Notes: generated by a model from the letters alone, not told the origin. A DNA stretch of 64,000 nt from Onstottus_B arcticum (GCA_038040485.1 JBBPIE010000029.1:1-64000); one strand, 5' to 3'; counted from the first letter of the stretch, positions 35,025 to 44,363 are shown. Made by a program: numbers and translations.

Positions 35025-36356
35025 ATGAAGCGGAATGGAATGATATTTTCTGCAATGGTATTGGTCTTTGTCGCGATGGTTGGATCGGCGGTTGGCCCTG
35101 ACTTTGGCCGCGTTGTGGCTCAAACGCCTTCCGAGACTTATGCGATTCACAATGCTCGAATCGTCACTGTTACCGGGCCGGTCATTGAGAAGGGCACGGT
35201 TGTGATCTCGAAGGGAAAGATCACGGCAGTTGGCGCCAACGTCTCGGTCCCGCAAGGCGCGACAAGCATCGACGCAACCGGGCTATCGGTTTATCCCGGC
35301 ATGATCGACGCCGGCTCGGAGCTAGGACTCACTGAGATCGGCTCAGTCGCTGGGTCGGTTGACACCGCCGAGATCGGCGACAACAACGCAAACATTCACG
35401 TTGATGTAGCGCTGCATCCGGACAGCTCTCACATTGCGGTGACTCGAGTCAACGGGATCACCTCGGCTCTCACTGCTCCGCGTGGCGGGACGATCGCTGG
35501 GCAGAGCGCCGTTATCAACCTGGACGGCTGGGTGCCACGCGACATGGTCTTGAAGTCCCCGGTCGCCATGCATATGAACTGGCCGGGAGCGCAAGGCCGG
35601 GGATTTGACTTTGGCGGTCCCGTTCAGCAGCGGAACGTCACCGAGGTGCGCAGGGAGCAAGACAAGGCAATCGAGAGTGTGAAGAAGATTCTTCGCGACG
35701 CAAAAGCTTATGGCGATGCGAGGGATGCACGCGCAAAGGACTCGAGTCTGCCAAAACAAGACATCGATTTGAAGCTCGAAGCTCTCATCCCGGTCGTGCG
35801 CGGCGAGATGCCGGTGATCATCAACGCTAACTCCGAGCGTGACATCACCAACGCGATCGCCTTCGCCGGCGAAATGAAGCTCAAGATGATCCTGTCCAGC
35901 GGTGTGGAAGCGCACCGAGTCGCCGCCAAGCTAAAGGCCGCGAACATTCCGGTGATCGTGGGTCCGGTGCTTCGGATGCCGAACCGAGAGGACGATGCGT
36001 ACGACGCAGCTTACGCAAACGCGGGTCTGTTGTCGAAAGCCGGAGTAAAGATCGCGTTTCAGACGCTCGAGTCCGCGGAAGCTCGCGACCTTCCTTATCA
36101 CGCGGGAATGGCTGCGGCGTTTGGTTTGCCAAAAGAAGAGGCCCTGAAAGCGGTGACGATCTACGCGGCTGAGATTCTGGGTGTTGCCGATCGCATCGGG
36201 TCGATCGAGCAAGGCAAGATCGCAAACCTTATCGTGACTGACGGGGATCCGTTAGAAATCAGGACCCAGGTTAAGCACTTGTTCATCAACGGGCGCGCGA
36301 TCCCGCTTACGAGCCGGCATACGGAGTTGTATGAGAAGTTCAAGGCCCGGCCTTAA
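35025..36356 (+). CDS. amidohydrolase-fold protein lacking metal-binding HxH
   Basis: 443 residues with a signal peptide (about 5-28). The fold is recognisable: TYAIHNARIVTVTGPVIEKG, TIAGQSAVINLDGWVP, and the C-terminal GSIEQGKIANLIVTDGDP. The metal-binding HxH is replaced by YPGMIDAGSELG, and the position of the next histidine reads INANSERDI. One later histidine remains in VEAHRVA. It is thus a second metal-less paralogue of the group at 31450-34684. GGGAGAG lies ahead of the ATG. It is separated from the active-type gene by the palindrome cluster, so it may be transcribed separately. Confidence 0.85.
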   Translation: MKRNGMIFSAMVLVFVAMVGSAVGPDFGRVVAQTPSETYAIHNARIVTVTGPVIEKGTVVISKGKITAVGANVSVPQGATSIDATGLSVYPGMIDAGSELGLTEIGSVAGSVDTAEIGDNNANIHVDVALHPDSSHIAVTRVNGITSALTAPRGGTIAGQSAVINLDGWVPRDMVLKSPVAMHMNWPGAQGRGFDFGGPVQQRNVTEVRREQDKAIESVKKILRDAKAYGDARDARAKDSSLPKQDIDLKLEALIPVVRGEMPVIINANSERDITNAIAFAGEMKLKMILSSGVEAHRVAAKLKAANIPVIVGPVLRMPNREDDAYDAAYANAGLLSKAGVKIAFQTLESAEARDLPYHAGMAAAFGLPKEEALKAVTIYAAEILGVADRIGSIEQGKIANLIVTDGDPLEIRTQVKHLFINGRAIPLTSRHTELYEKFKARP

Positions 36357-36530
36357 CGGCTGCCGAACCTATCGCCACCAAGTCACTAGGACTGCAAGCA
36401 GCACCAAGCCCAAGACTTGGTAGTTATTCGCTTCGTGAGGCTTCGTGTGTTTGTGCCTTAGTGGCGAGTCCCAGGTTTAGCACCAAGAAGCCGTGCGGAT
36501 TTCAGGCAAGCAAAACGATTTTACAACCAA

Positions 36531-36899
36531 TCACTCGTCGTAGGACCATCGTTCGATCAGCACGTCCATTTGTCCGCCGCAGACCATGCCTTCCGAGTCT
36601 TCATACTCGTCGGCCAGGTTGAAATGAAAGATGTCGGCTTTTCCGAGGCGCAGCACCTCGCGAGCCTCGGCCCAGATGTCCGCTTCGACGCATCCGCCGC
36701 CGACCGTGCCGATGTACGAGCCGTCGTCGAAGATCACCATCTTCGCGCCGACTTGCTGAGGCGTCGAGCCACGCGTCTTGACGACGGTGGCCATCGCCGC
36801 TTTCGCGCCTTGATCGAGCCGCCGCTTCATCTCGATGTAGATCTCGGCCGCGCTCAGTGACCGGCCAGGCTGGATGGTTGTCTCTTCGTTAGCTGACAT
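36531..36899 (-). CDS. XdhC/CoxI-family protein (single domain)
   Basis: 122 residues covering only the N-terminal XdhC_CoxI domain: AAEIYIEMKRRLDQGAKAAM, ATVVKTRGSTPQQVGAKMV, and DGSYIGTVGGGCVEADIWAE with the conserved GGGCVE. The C-terminal FTWSIWCG-type NAD-binding domain of full-length XdhC is absent. XdhC proteins insert the sulfurated molybdenum cofactor into xanthine dehydrogenase-like enzymes, but no such enzyme gene is in the window. Split N-terminal-only forms occur in related bacteria. The gene stands alone between repeat-containing spacers. Confidence 0.88.
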   Translation of the reverse strand: MSANEETTIQPGRSLSAAEIYIEMKRRLDQGAKAAMATVVKTRGSTPQQVGAKMVIFDDGSYIGTVGGGCVEADIWAEAREVLRLGKADIFHFNLADEYEDSEGMVCGGQMDVLIERWSYDE

Positions 36900-37574
36900 G
36901 GTTTGATGTGAGAGAGTTGATTATAGTCAAAGCTAAGGCCAATTGCGAAGATGATAATCAGCGAGTCAGCATCTGAACCCTTAGTTCAGAACTTCGCTGC
37001 CCGGTTTGAGCCATCAAGGGTCGGGTCGTCAATAACCGGCCAACCAATCGCCGGAGTCAACGTTCCAATACGATTACCGATCGCCCACTTCTGGGACGAA
37101 ACAGTCATCATTTCTTGACCGAGGGACTGGCCGCTTTGGTGCTCATTTCTCGAAAGCTGCGTTTATCCCGTAGAAGAGGAGGCGGTGATCCTCTCGGCCC
37201 GGATGACCGCGTTATCGCTTGCAAGCGAGACTGATGTGAAGTTCCTCGGCGAGGCAAGCATTCCGACGCGAGCTTTGATGTGCTGCGCTTGTGTTCATGA
37301 GTGAAGGCAATTCAATGGTTGTTTTGTAAGGCAAAGACATGATAGATGGCGGGACGCCCTCATTCGCATCGACCGGCGGGAGCGTGCACTTATCGGCCGC
37401 GAGGAACAACATTGTGGGGAAAGAAATTTGCGGTGCTATGAAGAAAACCAGCCAGCCCTTACGTCTAGTGTGTTATGAGATACTATGATTGCTCATCAAA
37501 TGTGTGTACCCATCCGATTCTTCCCTCGAGCGCCTGTGTTACTGACGCGTCCAATTTCAAATGCGAGGTGAGCC
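36900..37574. other. 675-base region without a recognised gene
   Basis: A minus-strand frame at 37212-37412 is open but looks like a shadow or decayed sequence, so I leave it out. From about 37430 the composition shifts to A+T, matching the cyclase-like gene that follows. This makes the boundary of a transferred segment plausible here. The promoter of that gene must lie here. Confidence 0.45.
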
Positions 37575-39425
37575 GTGGAAATCGTTGACTTACTTACAAA
37601 TCATCTTGCTGTGGGAAGGAAATTCCAGGCGGGAATTGTTAACATCGACATAATCCGTTCATCACAACTTGCCGGCAGCGACAGTGAAAAGAGCAAGACC
37701 AGAGATGCGCTAAAGGAGCTGATTCTCTCACTTTTGGAGAATTACCCCATCGCCGTTCAATCATGGAGCGGTGACGGCGGCATTTTGCTGTACGATGCCG
37801 CGAGTGGTTTTGACACGCTCATCGTGATTTGTGACAAATTAATCAACTTGCTGCCCCTCTTTAATCGTGCACGCGGGCGCTTTAATTTCTTACCAAACGA
37901 CGAAATTCATCTTCGAGTTGTATGTCACGCCGGCGATGTACAAAATAACGGGAAGCCGGACACATTAGCCTCAGATGCGTTGAATGACGTTGCGAAGCGA
38001 GAGCGTGAAGTTGGCGTTGAGGATCATGTTGTCGCAAGCCACGAGATATATAGGCGACTGGCTCCTGATCTGCAAGAGCGCTTTTCTCCTACAGAAACAA
38101 CGCATCCGCAACTGGGGGCCTGCTATGTATTGGACCAAAGGCTCTCTGCCATTACATTGCAACTCGACGAGCATAAGTCAGATGAAATTCGTGATTGGAT
38201 CATCAGGTCGACCAAAGAGGGACACTATGATCAATTGGATATTTTCTCCTACTCAAATGAGACCCTCTACAGGGTTGTAGGGTTGCTGCACAATGTCCGC
38301 ACGCGCGTCCTGGCTCGCAATTGGATGATTGAGGCAGAAGAAGAGAATGCCTTCAATGAGGACCTGGCTAAGAGCGACATCAGCGGATTGAGAAGACCAT
38401 GGGTGAAATCAGATGCCATAAGACGAATGGCCCAGTTCTTGATCGATTTCGGCGCACAGTTCCTGTTCAAGAATGGAGTGGAGTTGCGATTCTATGATAC
38501 TCGCCCATTGTTGAAGGGTGCGATGTTACGTGACTCCAAAACTGGAATGCGCACAGCACATATTGGATTTTACTCATGGAACCCGGAGCGCGTCGAAGGG
38601 GGTTCGCCGTACGTCGGTGACCGATGGACGGCTATGAGCTTGTCAAATGATGAGGGTGCGCAAACGATCATGCTGAATGCAATTCAAAGCTTGTTTGACG
38701 AGTTGTGGAGCAAAGGACAAGAGTACAATTTGCTCATTGAGCTTGAGAAGCAACAGAATTTGGAGTTATTGCAGGTGCATGGAGTAGAAAAGATTTGGGA
38801 GATAGATCGGAGGCAACCCTACTTAATTGTGGTCCCAGGCAGAATCATTGATGGACGCCCGTATCCCTCCGTTACGACTGAGGACCTGGGGGCCCTTAGA
38901 GAAGTTGAAGCCCTTTTGAAAGAGTCGGGGGCAAAAGTCGAGATCGAAATTATGCAAGATCCCAACACGTCAAGTGAAAGAATAAAGCAGTGGCCAGGGC
39001 ATCTTGTGCATATTTGCCATCGAACATTAAACAAGGAAGTACACGATTATCTCCAACAACAAAATTTCCCTTACCAGCTTATTACTGAATCGGAACAAAA
39101 TCCACGAATCATTCACACGCGGCACGATGTTCCGTTTGTTACTCCTGCCGACAGAGGTGAATCCGAAAGAAGAGATTATTGCGTGGTTGGAAAATGTGAT
39201 AGGCCAAATGGTATCGGCAAGCTGTTCATTATTGCCGGACTTCACGCGATGGGGACCTGGGGTGGCGGCTTCTATCTCTCGCGACCGGAGCACCTGCAAA
39301 AGCTATGTGCAAACGTCGAACGGAACAACTTTGCCGTAGTCATTGAATGCGAATATGATGTGCCTCCACGCGTAACAAATGCCCGAAATGTGATGGAGCC
39401 TGAAACATTTGAAGCTGATATGTAA
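37575..39425 (+). CDS. class III nucleotide-cyclase-like domain fused to two unrecognised domains
   Basis: 616 residues. The N-terminal cyclase-like domain (about 15-175) has the metal Asp25 in VNIDIIRSS, Asp67 in WSGDGGILLY, RVVCHAGDV as in cyclase RxGIHxG, and ALNDVAKRE in place of the N...R pair. A middle region (about 180-375) has a PLD-like pattern without HKD (ELRFYDTRPLLKGAMLRD, then AHIGFYSW). The last ~230 residues have alternating strands and helices (DYCVVGKCDRPN, LFIIAGLHAMGTWGGGFYL). Cyclases of this compact type include the Pycsar cyclase PycC, which makes cyclic pyrimidine messengers. No separate effector is next to it. GTG start with GAGGTG. It is A+T-richer than its flanks. 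Confidence 0.7.
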   Translation: MEIVDLLTNHLAVGRKFQAGIVNIDIIRSSQLAGSDSEKSKTRDALKELILSLLENYPIAVQSWSGDGGILLYDAASGFDTLIVICDKLINLLPLFNRARGRFNFLPNDEIHLRVVCHAGDVQNNGKPDTLASDALNDVAKREREVGVEDHVVASHEIYRRLAPDLQERFSPTETTHPQLGACYVLDQRLSAITLQLDEHKSDEIRDWIIRSTKEGHYDQLDIFSYSNETLYRVVGLLHNVRTRVLARNWMIEAEEENAFNEDLAKSDISGLRRPWVKSDAIRRMAQFLIDFGAQFLFKNGVELRFYDTRPLLKGAMLRDSKTGMRTAHIGFYSWNPERVEGGSPYVGDRWTAMSLSNDEGAQTIMLNAIQSLFDELWSKGQEYNLLIELEKQQNLELLQVHGVEKIWEIDRRQPYLIVVPGRIIDGRPYPSVTTEDLGALREVEALLKESGAKVEIEIMQDPNTSSERIKQWPGHLVHICHRTLNKEVHDYLQQQNFPYQLITESEQNPRIIHTRHDVPFVTPADRGESERRDYCVVGKCDRPNGIGKLFIIAGLHAMGTWGGGFYLSRPEHLQKLCANVERNNFAVVIECEYDVPPRVTNARNVMEPETFEADM

Positions 39426-39562
39426 AGAATCCGGTTTCTGCAAGCAGCCCTTGAAAAGCCGCTTATTCTTCGTTGAGATGAGAGTCCAACAAAGGCGCGG
39501 TTTCTGGCGGGCCCTTTTGATGCGGGTGATATGCCCATTCCACGTGACAAGGGGTTGCGCAT

Positions 39563-39820
39563 TGACCGCGTAGCGGTCGCCTATCGATAGCAACGTGGGA
39601 GGAGCCTCGCGCTGACCGCGTAGCGGTCACCTGTCGGTAGCAACGTGAAAGACATTGATAGGTAGCCGCTACGCGGCCCGGTAACTGCTCACCCGGCGCG
39701 AACTATCGATAGGAAACCGCTACACGGTCCTGCAACCCTGCGGCTCCTGCAACCCTACGCGGCCGGGTAAGTGCTCAGCCCGCGCGAACTATCGATAGGG
39801 AACCGCTACGCGGTCCTGCA
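39563..39820. repeat. second cluster of CCGCGTAGCGG / CTATCGATAG palindromes
   Basis: Copies of CCGCGTAGCGGT-type palindromes (near 39566, 39616, 39664 and 39802) and CTATCGATAG or close variants (near 39581, 39702 and 39789) alternate, as in the cluster at 14434-14663. GGTAGCCGCTACGCGGCCCG is shared by both. It lies between the cyclase-like gene and the DUF2723 gene, with no coding content. Confidence 0.85.
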
Positions 39821-39857
39821 ACAAAGAAAGGATTCGAATCAAGAAATCCCCCAGCGA

Positions 39858-41969
39858 TCACGGCGCCGTCGGCGCTCGAGACTTTCGCAGCGCGCTTTGA
39901 CTTTCACTCAAACTCTTCTGCGCCGCGCTGAAGCCGGGCTCGATTTCCAATGCGTTCCTGAAAGCTTCGATCGCTTGTTCGTGCATGCCCAGCGCGGCGA
40001 GATAGCGGCCGCGGTTGTACATCATCCCGATGTAAACCGGAGTCACTTTCACCTTGACTACGTCATCCGGTTCAAACCTCAACGTGCCGTCCCAGAGCCC
40101 GCGTGTCACAAGCCGGAGGTCGGCGAGTTCAACCGACTCGCCCTTCCCGGTCACTTGGAAGACCAGACCTTGCGGAACAAACTGGTAGTACTGCGAAAGC
40201 CATTTCGTCAGCTCGGCGTCCGCGGACTCGCGGTTCAGCGCGATGTCTTGAGTGATGTAGACCGGCGCGCGCCGTAGGTGATTGATTACGAACGACTGAA
40301 TCATGTCGTAGAACCGCGAGTTGATTCGCTGGTTCAGCGCAACGTCGCGCTGATAGAGATCGGGGTCCTGGTCCCAGTGCGTCAAGTCTTCAAGAAACGC
40401 TTCAACCTTGTCGCGAGACTCCTCGACCGTCGCCGGATAAGCGCGGCGCAAGTAGTCGAAGTACCACGAGCGGCGAAGCTGATTTATGTCTATAGCTACG
40501 ACGTCAGTCCGCCGGCGTTCGATGCCATTCACATAGAGCATCGGCGAGTAGACTTGCCAGTCGCGAGTCAGCAGCATCCCACCCGGCTTGATCGCATTGA
40601 GGATGTTCTCGACGTAGTCCTGAGCAACGAAATAGCGACTTCGGTTGTTGAATGACAGATTGCCGAACAACGCGACCGCGGGCGCCAGCAGGAGAACTAC
40701 CGATGCTATAACTGCTCGAGCCCCGAGGGACAATCGCCCAAGCCGCGCAAAGGGACCCCTCAGCCAATCGCAGGCAAACGCTGCCACGACCACCATCGCG
40801 ACAAACGCCGGAAGATAGTAGGCGTCTTTGTCTTCTGCGATCTCATAGCTGATCGCGTAGGCCACATTGCACGCGATAGCCACTGCAAGAAACCAGAACG
40901 CCGTCCTATCCCGCTTGAACAGCGCGACCGCTCCAATCGCCACGACCAACAAACCCGCCGGAATAAACAACGGCCCAAACTCCCGGCCCGCAAGCTTGAA
41001 GAACTCGCCGAGTTGATGACCCATTCGCTCGGAAGAAAACGTGAAGAAGACTTGATACTGTTTGCCGGTGATGTGCCACCAGAACCGCTGAAGCGTTTGC
41101 GGATCGCCCCAGTTCATCAGCGGCGACCTTGACGCTGCGAGCGGAAGATAAACGTAGATGCCAAGCCCAGAAAACGCCCAGACCGCCGCGCGAACAAGCC
41201 GCCTGCTTAAGAAGAACCCGATCCCTTCAGTTGGCAGCACCAGGCACGCCAGCGCGGGCAACATAAGCGCGACGCTTACGTGATGGACGCCGAGCCCCAA
41301 CCCAAACAGCGCCGCCGCCGCGTTGAGCCATCGATCGTGTTTTGTGACAGGGTTTGCCGGGCGTGGCTCCGACCGACTCGAGAGCACAACGCGGCGCCAG
41401 TGAAACATCAAAAGAAAGACCCCGGCTATCAGCAGGGTGTTCAGCGTGTAGACTTCGGCTATGGTCGCGTACGCCCACAGAGTTCGCGAGAAAGCGAGCA
41501 GTAGACCCGCTGCGAGACAAGCTACGAGAGCGACAGTATCCGGCAGGGGCGTAGCTTGCGATCGAGTTGCGGTGGCTCCGGTCTTCGCGCGGCGCCTGCG
41601 ATCAGAAGGTTGTTGATCGGTCTTTGTCTGGACGAGCCTCGCAGTCAGCAGCGCTTCTGCCGCCAACAGCGTCAGCGTAGCCGAAGCCAACGCTGCGAAG
41701 AATGCTGAAGCGAAGTTGACTCGAACTGCTACCGAGCCGAGCGGAATCAACGTAGCGAGGTGAGCGAGCAGGACGTACAGCGGAAACCCCGGCGGGTGAG
41801 CTACACCGAGCGTGCTCGCCGCAACTATCAGCTCGCCGCTGTCGACAAGCGTCACCGCCGGCGCAAGCGTCAACGTGTAAGTCGTCAGAGCAACGACGAA
41901 TACGAAGGCCGCGCAGGCGAGCCGCGCAGTTCGTGACTCTAGTTGGAAGCTGCCCGAACCCGCGATCAT
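39858..41969 (-). CDS. DUF2723 multi-pass membrane protein with C-terminal TPR
   Basis: 703 residues. The N-terminus fits the DUF2723 glycosyltransferase-like family: YTLTLAPAVTLVDSGELIVA (about 26-45) and LGVAHPPGFPLYVLLAHLAT, with the conserved first-loop Asp38. About ten hydrophobic helices span about 15-425. A soluble periplasmic C-terminal domain follows, and a TPR pair (YNRGRYLAALGMHEQAIEAF) ends the protein. Members are thought to transfer sugars from lipid carriers in the envelope. The ATG overlaps the stop of the LolA-like gene upstream (ATGA), so the two are translationally coupled in a four-gene operon. Confidence 0.88.
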   Translation of the reverse strand: MIAGSGSFQLESRTARLACAAFVFVVALTTYTLTLAPAVTLVDSGELIVAASTLGVAHPPGFPLYVLLAHLATLIPLGSVAVRVNFASAFFAALASATLTLLAAEALLTARLVQTKTDQQPSDRRRRAKTGATATRSQATPLPDTVALVACLAAGLLLAFSRTLWAYATIAEVYTLNTLLIAGVFLLMFHWRRVVLSSRSEPRPANPVTKHDRWLNAAAALFGLGLGVHHVSVALMLPALACLVLPTEGIGFFLSRRLVRAAVWAFSGLGIYVYLPLAASRSPLMNWGDPQTLQRFWWHITGKQYQVFFTFSSERMGHQLGEFFKLAGREFGPLFIPAGLLVVAIGAVALFKRDRTAFWFLAVAIACNVAYAISYEIAEDKDAYYLPAFVAMVVVAAFACDWLRGPFARLGRLSLGARAVIASVVLLLAPAVALFGNLSFNNRSRYFVAQDYVENILNAIKPGGMLLTRDWQVYSPMLYVNGIERRRTDVVAIDINQLRRSWYFDYLRRAYPATVEESRDKVEAFLEDLTHWDQDPDLYQRDVALNQRINSRFYDMIQSFVINHLRRAPVYITQDIALNRESADAELTKWLSQYYQFVPQGLVFQVTGKGESVELADLRLVTRGLWDGTLRFEPDDVVKVKVTPVYIGMMYNRGRYLAALGMHEQAIEAFRNALEIEPGFSAAQKSLSESQSALRKSRAPTAP

Positions 41970-42760
41970 CCTTTCGGGCCTGCCTTTTTGTAGCTCGTGA
42001 AGCGCACCTTAACGACCACTCGCGTCGAGCGGCGGCCAACCCGCACGTCGTCGTCGGCCGACGTGTAGGCGGGGAACCAATACTTGTCGTGATTCTGATA
42101 GTACGTCTCAAACTTTGGAGTTCGGTGCGCGTTTTGTTCAGGCAGGGCCTCGCCGGCGACTTTGACGACGCACATATCCTGATCGTCAATCCAGACCCGT
42201 CCCTTCAAGTATCGTTCGTTGCTTTTGTCGGGATCAGGCAGCTTGATCTTTGGCTTCACGTCGAAGACGTAAGTGTCCAGTTCGTCCACGCGTTCGCGGC
42301 CAACGTAGCTCAGCTCGTACTGGCTGAGCGTCTCGGGAGTTATGGCGAACTGATAGACCCGCGTCAGATTGTTCGCCGCGTTTGTGCCGATGTACACGTC
42401 TACGGGCAGAGTCGATTTGTTCTCGAGGACCTTCTCCTCTCTAGTTCCATCCGCGGCGTAAGAGATTTTGGAAAACCGGTAGTACTTGCCGGTGATTGTG
42501 TCGGACTGGCTGACTGTTTCGATCGTTAGCTCGGCGTAGTAGCTGAACGAGCGCAAGGCTTGAAGCGTTTCCTTGCCGTGTTGGGCGGCGAGCGCGAGTA
42601 TCTCAGCCGGCGACTTCTGTTGCGCCGCGGCTGTGCTTATGGTCAGCACCAGGAATGCGGCCTGCGCGACGGCGAGCTTCAGGCGGCCCGTGAGTTCAAC
42701 GGCGGGGCTTGATTCGCTTGTAGCTCGTGTATTTGATTTCGATCTTGATCGGTAAATCAT
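41966..42760 (-). CDS. LolA-like secreted protein, paralogue 1
   Basis: 264 residues with a signal segment (about 27-46, LKLAVAQAAFLVLTISTAAAQ). The mature part is an outer-membrane-lipoprotein-sorting-like (LolA/LppX) sandwich: FSYYAELTIETVSQSDTITG, RVWIDDQDMCVVKVAG and YWFPAYTSADDDV. The strands align with those of the two proteins encoded upstream, so it is part of a tandem triplication. The real LolA carries lipoproteins between membranes; this group may bind a lipid or sugar intermediate of the neighbouring DUF2723 protein, which is inference. The ATG used overlaps the upstream gene by 65 bases, so a later start is possible. Confidence 0.75.
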   Translation of the reverse strand: MIYRSRSKSNTRATSESSPAVELTGRLKLAVAQAAFLVLTISTAAAQQKSPAEILALAAQHGKETLQALRSFSYYAELTIETVSQSDTITGKYYRFSKISYAADGTREEKVLENKSTLPVDVYIGTNAANNLTRVYQFAITPETLSQYELSYVGRERVDELDTYVFDVKPKIKLPDPDKSNERYLKGRVWIDDQDMCVVKVAGEALPEQNAHRTPKFETYYQNHDKYWFPAYTSADDDVRVGRRSTRVVVKVRFTSYKKAGPKG

Positions 42761-43469
42761 ATCGCTCGAGGTCGAGCACGTCTTTTGCGATCACCACAGA
42801 AGGAAGCCACAAATTGCTTTCGACGTTCTCGCGGTAGTATTCGAACTTTGGAAAGCGCTCGCGATCATCCTTAGTGGTCACCGCGCGACCCTCACACTTG
42901 ACCATCTGAAGATCTCGTTCGTCTATCCAGACTTTTCCCTTGAACGGGCGATTGTCTCTCGCAAACTTCTTGGGATCTTTAGGCTCAAGCTCGAACGCGA
43001 GGGTCTCCAGCTCGTCGATCTTCTCCCTTGCAACGAACTTGATTGAGTGGCGGGCCAGTCCGTCCGTCGTCAGAAAAAACGGATCGACGCCGAGGAATAC
43101 CTTGAAGTCCGGTTGCTGAGTTCCAAAAAGGTTTGTCAAAGGAGACGGTGGCGCTGACAAGACCTTCTCGATGCGGTTCCCGAGATCGTCGTAACCGCCC
43201 ATTTCCGAAACTCGCTGAAGCTGAGCCCTCACAGTGCCTGCTTCACCGAAGGTCTGGACAAGAATTGCCTTTCGGTAGGAGAAGTCCCGTTCGTGGGCCT
43301 TCGCTTTCTCTTCGTTGGCCGCGGCTTGCCTTAGGGCTTCGGCCGGATCGAGTGAACCGGGCCGTGCCGATGTTGCGCCGGCACCGGACAACAACCCGAG
43401 AGCCAGTGGCAACAGCAAAGAGCCCGCGGACCCAAACACAAACGAATAAGTGTGGAGCACAACGTGCAC
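42696..43469 (-). CDS. LolA-like secreted protein, paralogue 2
   Basis: About 257 residues with a hydrophobic leader (VFGSAGSLLLPLALGLLSGA). The mature part shows the same strand order as its neighbours: DFSYRKAILVQTFGEAGTVR, KVWIDERDLQMVKCEGRAV and LWLPSVVIAKDVLDL. A GTG with GGAG upstream was chosen over a TTG ten codons earlier. Overlap with paralogue 1 is in a different frame. Function unknown; probably periplasmic or outer-membrane-associated, based on the leader and fold. Confidence 0.72.
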   Translation of the reverse strand: MHVVLHTYSFVFGSAGSLLLPLALGLLSGAGATSARPGSLDPAEALRQAAANEEKAKAHERDFSYRKAILVQTFGEAGTVRAQLQRVSEMGGYDDLGNRIEKVLSAPPSPLTNLFGTQQPDFKVFLGVDPFFLTTDGLARHSIKFVAREKIDELETLAFELEPKDPKKFARDNRPFKGKVWIDERDLQMVKCEGRAVTTKDDRERFPKFEYYRENVESNLWLPSVVIAKDVLDLERYDLPIKIEIKYTSYKRIKPRR

Positions 43470-43535
43470 TCGACGCTCCGTGCTGAAGCAATCTGGCAAT
43501 CAAGCTTTTGTTTTTCGATCCGGGAGCCGCGCGGT

Positions 43536-44363
43536 CTATCGTCCCGGCGGCTTAACAGGCGGCTTCTCCGGTGGTTTCTTGTCGCCGGATTTCAGATCTT
43601 CTTCGGTTGCTGCCTCTCCATCGCCGCCGATTCGGATTCCCCCGGTGAATTTCTTGTAGTTCAAAAAGCGCACGACGGCCCGCATGTGAACGCTGAATCC
43701 TTTCTTGAACTCGAGCACATCGTCCACGTAGATGTAAGTGGGGAACCAGTAGCGCCCGCCGATGTTTTCGCGATAGCTCTCGAAGTGAGGGAACTTCTGG
43801 TCTCCGACTTCGGGCACGGCCTGTCCCGCGACCTTGACGATTTGGAGGTCCTTATCGTCAACCCAGATTTTCCCCTGAAGATAACGCTCGCCCTTAACGA
43901 TCTTCCTGGGCTTCACTTCAAAGACGTAAGTGTTCAGTTCGTCGATCATCTCTTTGGATACGTAGTCAATCTGATACTTCGGCACGTCTTCGGAGGTCAA
44001 AGCAAAAGGCTGCACTCCTGCGAGGTCTTGCATATCTTCCGTCGTCAGCGAAAGCCCGTAAAGAGTGGAAGGCGGAAAGAAGGTAATGCGTTCGATGCGA
44101 TTGCTGCGATTGTCGTAGCTGATGTCGGAAGTCCGGCGCATCCGGCCGGTAATCGAACCGGCTTCGCCAATCGTCATGACGTCAATGTCTTGCGTAAAGA
44201 TGTAGTTGTTTCGGGCGATCTTGTTTTCCGATTCCGCCTCGGTGAACCGGCGAATAACTTCGTCAATGGAAAGCTGGGGAGTCGCTTGACCCGCCTGAAA
44301 TCCGAACGACGAAGTACAAAGAAGAGCTGAAGTGACTATCAAAGTGGCAAATTTGAATTGCAT
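43536..44363 (-). CDS. LolA-like secreted protein, paralogue 3, with Pro-rich tail
   Basis: 275 residues. A signal peptide (about 3-24, FKFATLIVTSALLCTSSFGF) is followed by the LolA-like fold with YIFTQDIDVMTIGEAGSITG, GKIWVDDKDLQIVKVAGQAV and YWFPTYIYVDDVLEF, aligning with paralogues 1 and 2. The C-terminus is a charged, Pro/Lys-rich tail (KPPEKPPVKPPGR). It is first in the run of three paralogues followed by the DUF2723 gene, and the operon promoter should lie between it and the divergent UspA gene (231 bases). The ATG was chosen because GGGAG lies upstream of it. Confidence 0.75.
   Translation of the reverse strand: MQFKFATLIVTSALLCTSSFGFQAGQATPQLSIDEVIRRFTEAESENKIARNNYIFTQDIDVMTIGEAGSITGRMRRTSDISYDNRSNRIERITFFPPSTLYGLSLTTEDMQDLAGVQPFALTSEDVPKYQIDYVSKEMIDELNTYVFEVKPRKIVKGERYLQGKIWVDDKDLQIVKVAGQAVPEVGDQKFPHFESYRENIGGRYWFPTYIYVDDVLEFKKGFSVHMRAVVRFLNYKKFTGGIRIGGDGEAATEEDLKSGDKKPPEKPPVKPPGR

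Noticed and set aside
37212..37412. Minus-strand frame in the gene-free region before the cyclase-like gene
   Set aside because: No motif, no ribosome binding site and unremarkable composition.
39820..39857. tRNA gene, because of GATTCGAATC near 39833
   Set aside because: The T-arm-like stretch has no matching acceptor, D or anticodon stems around it.
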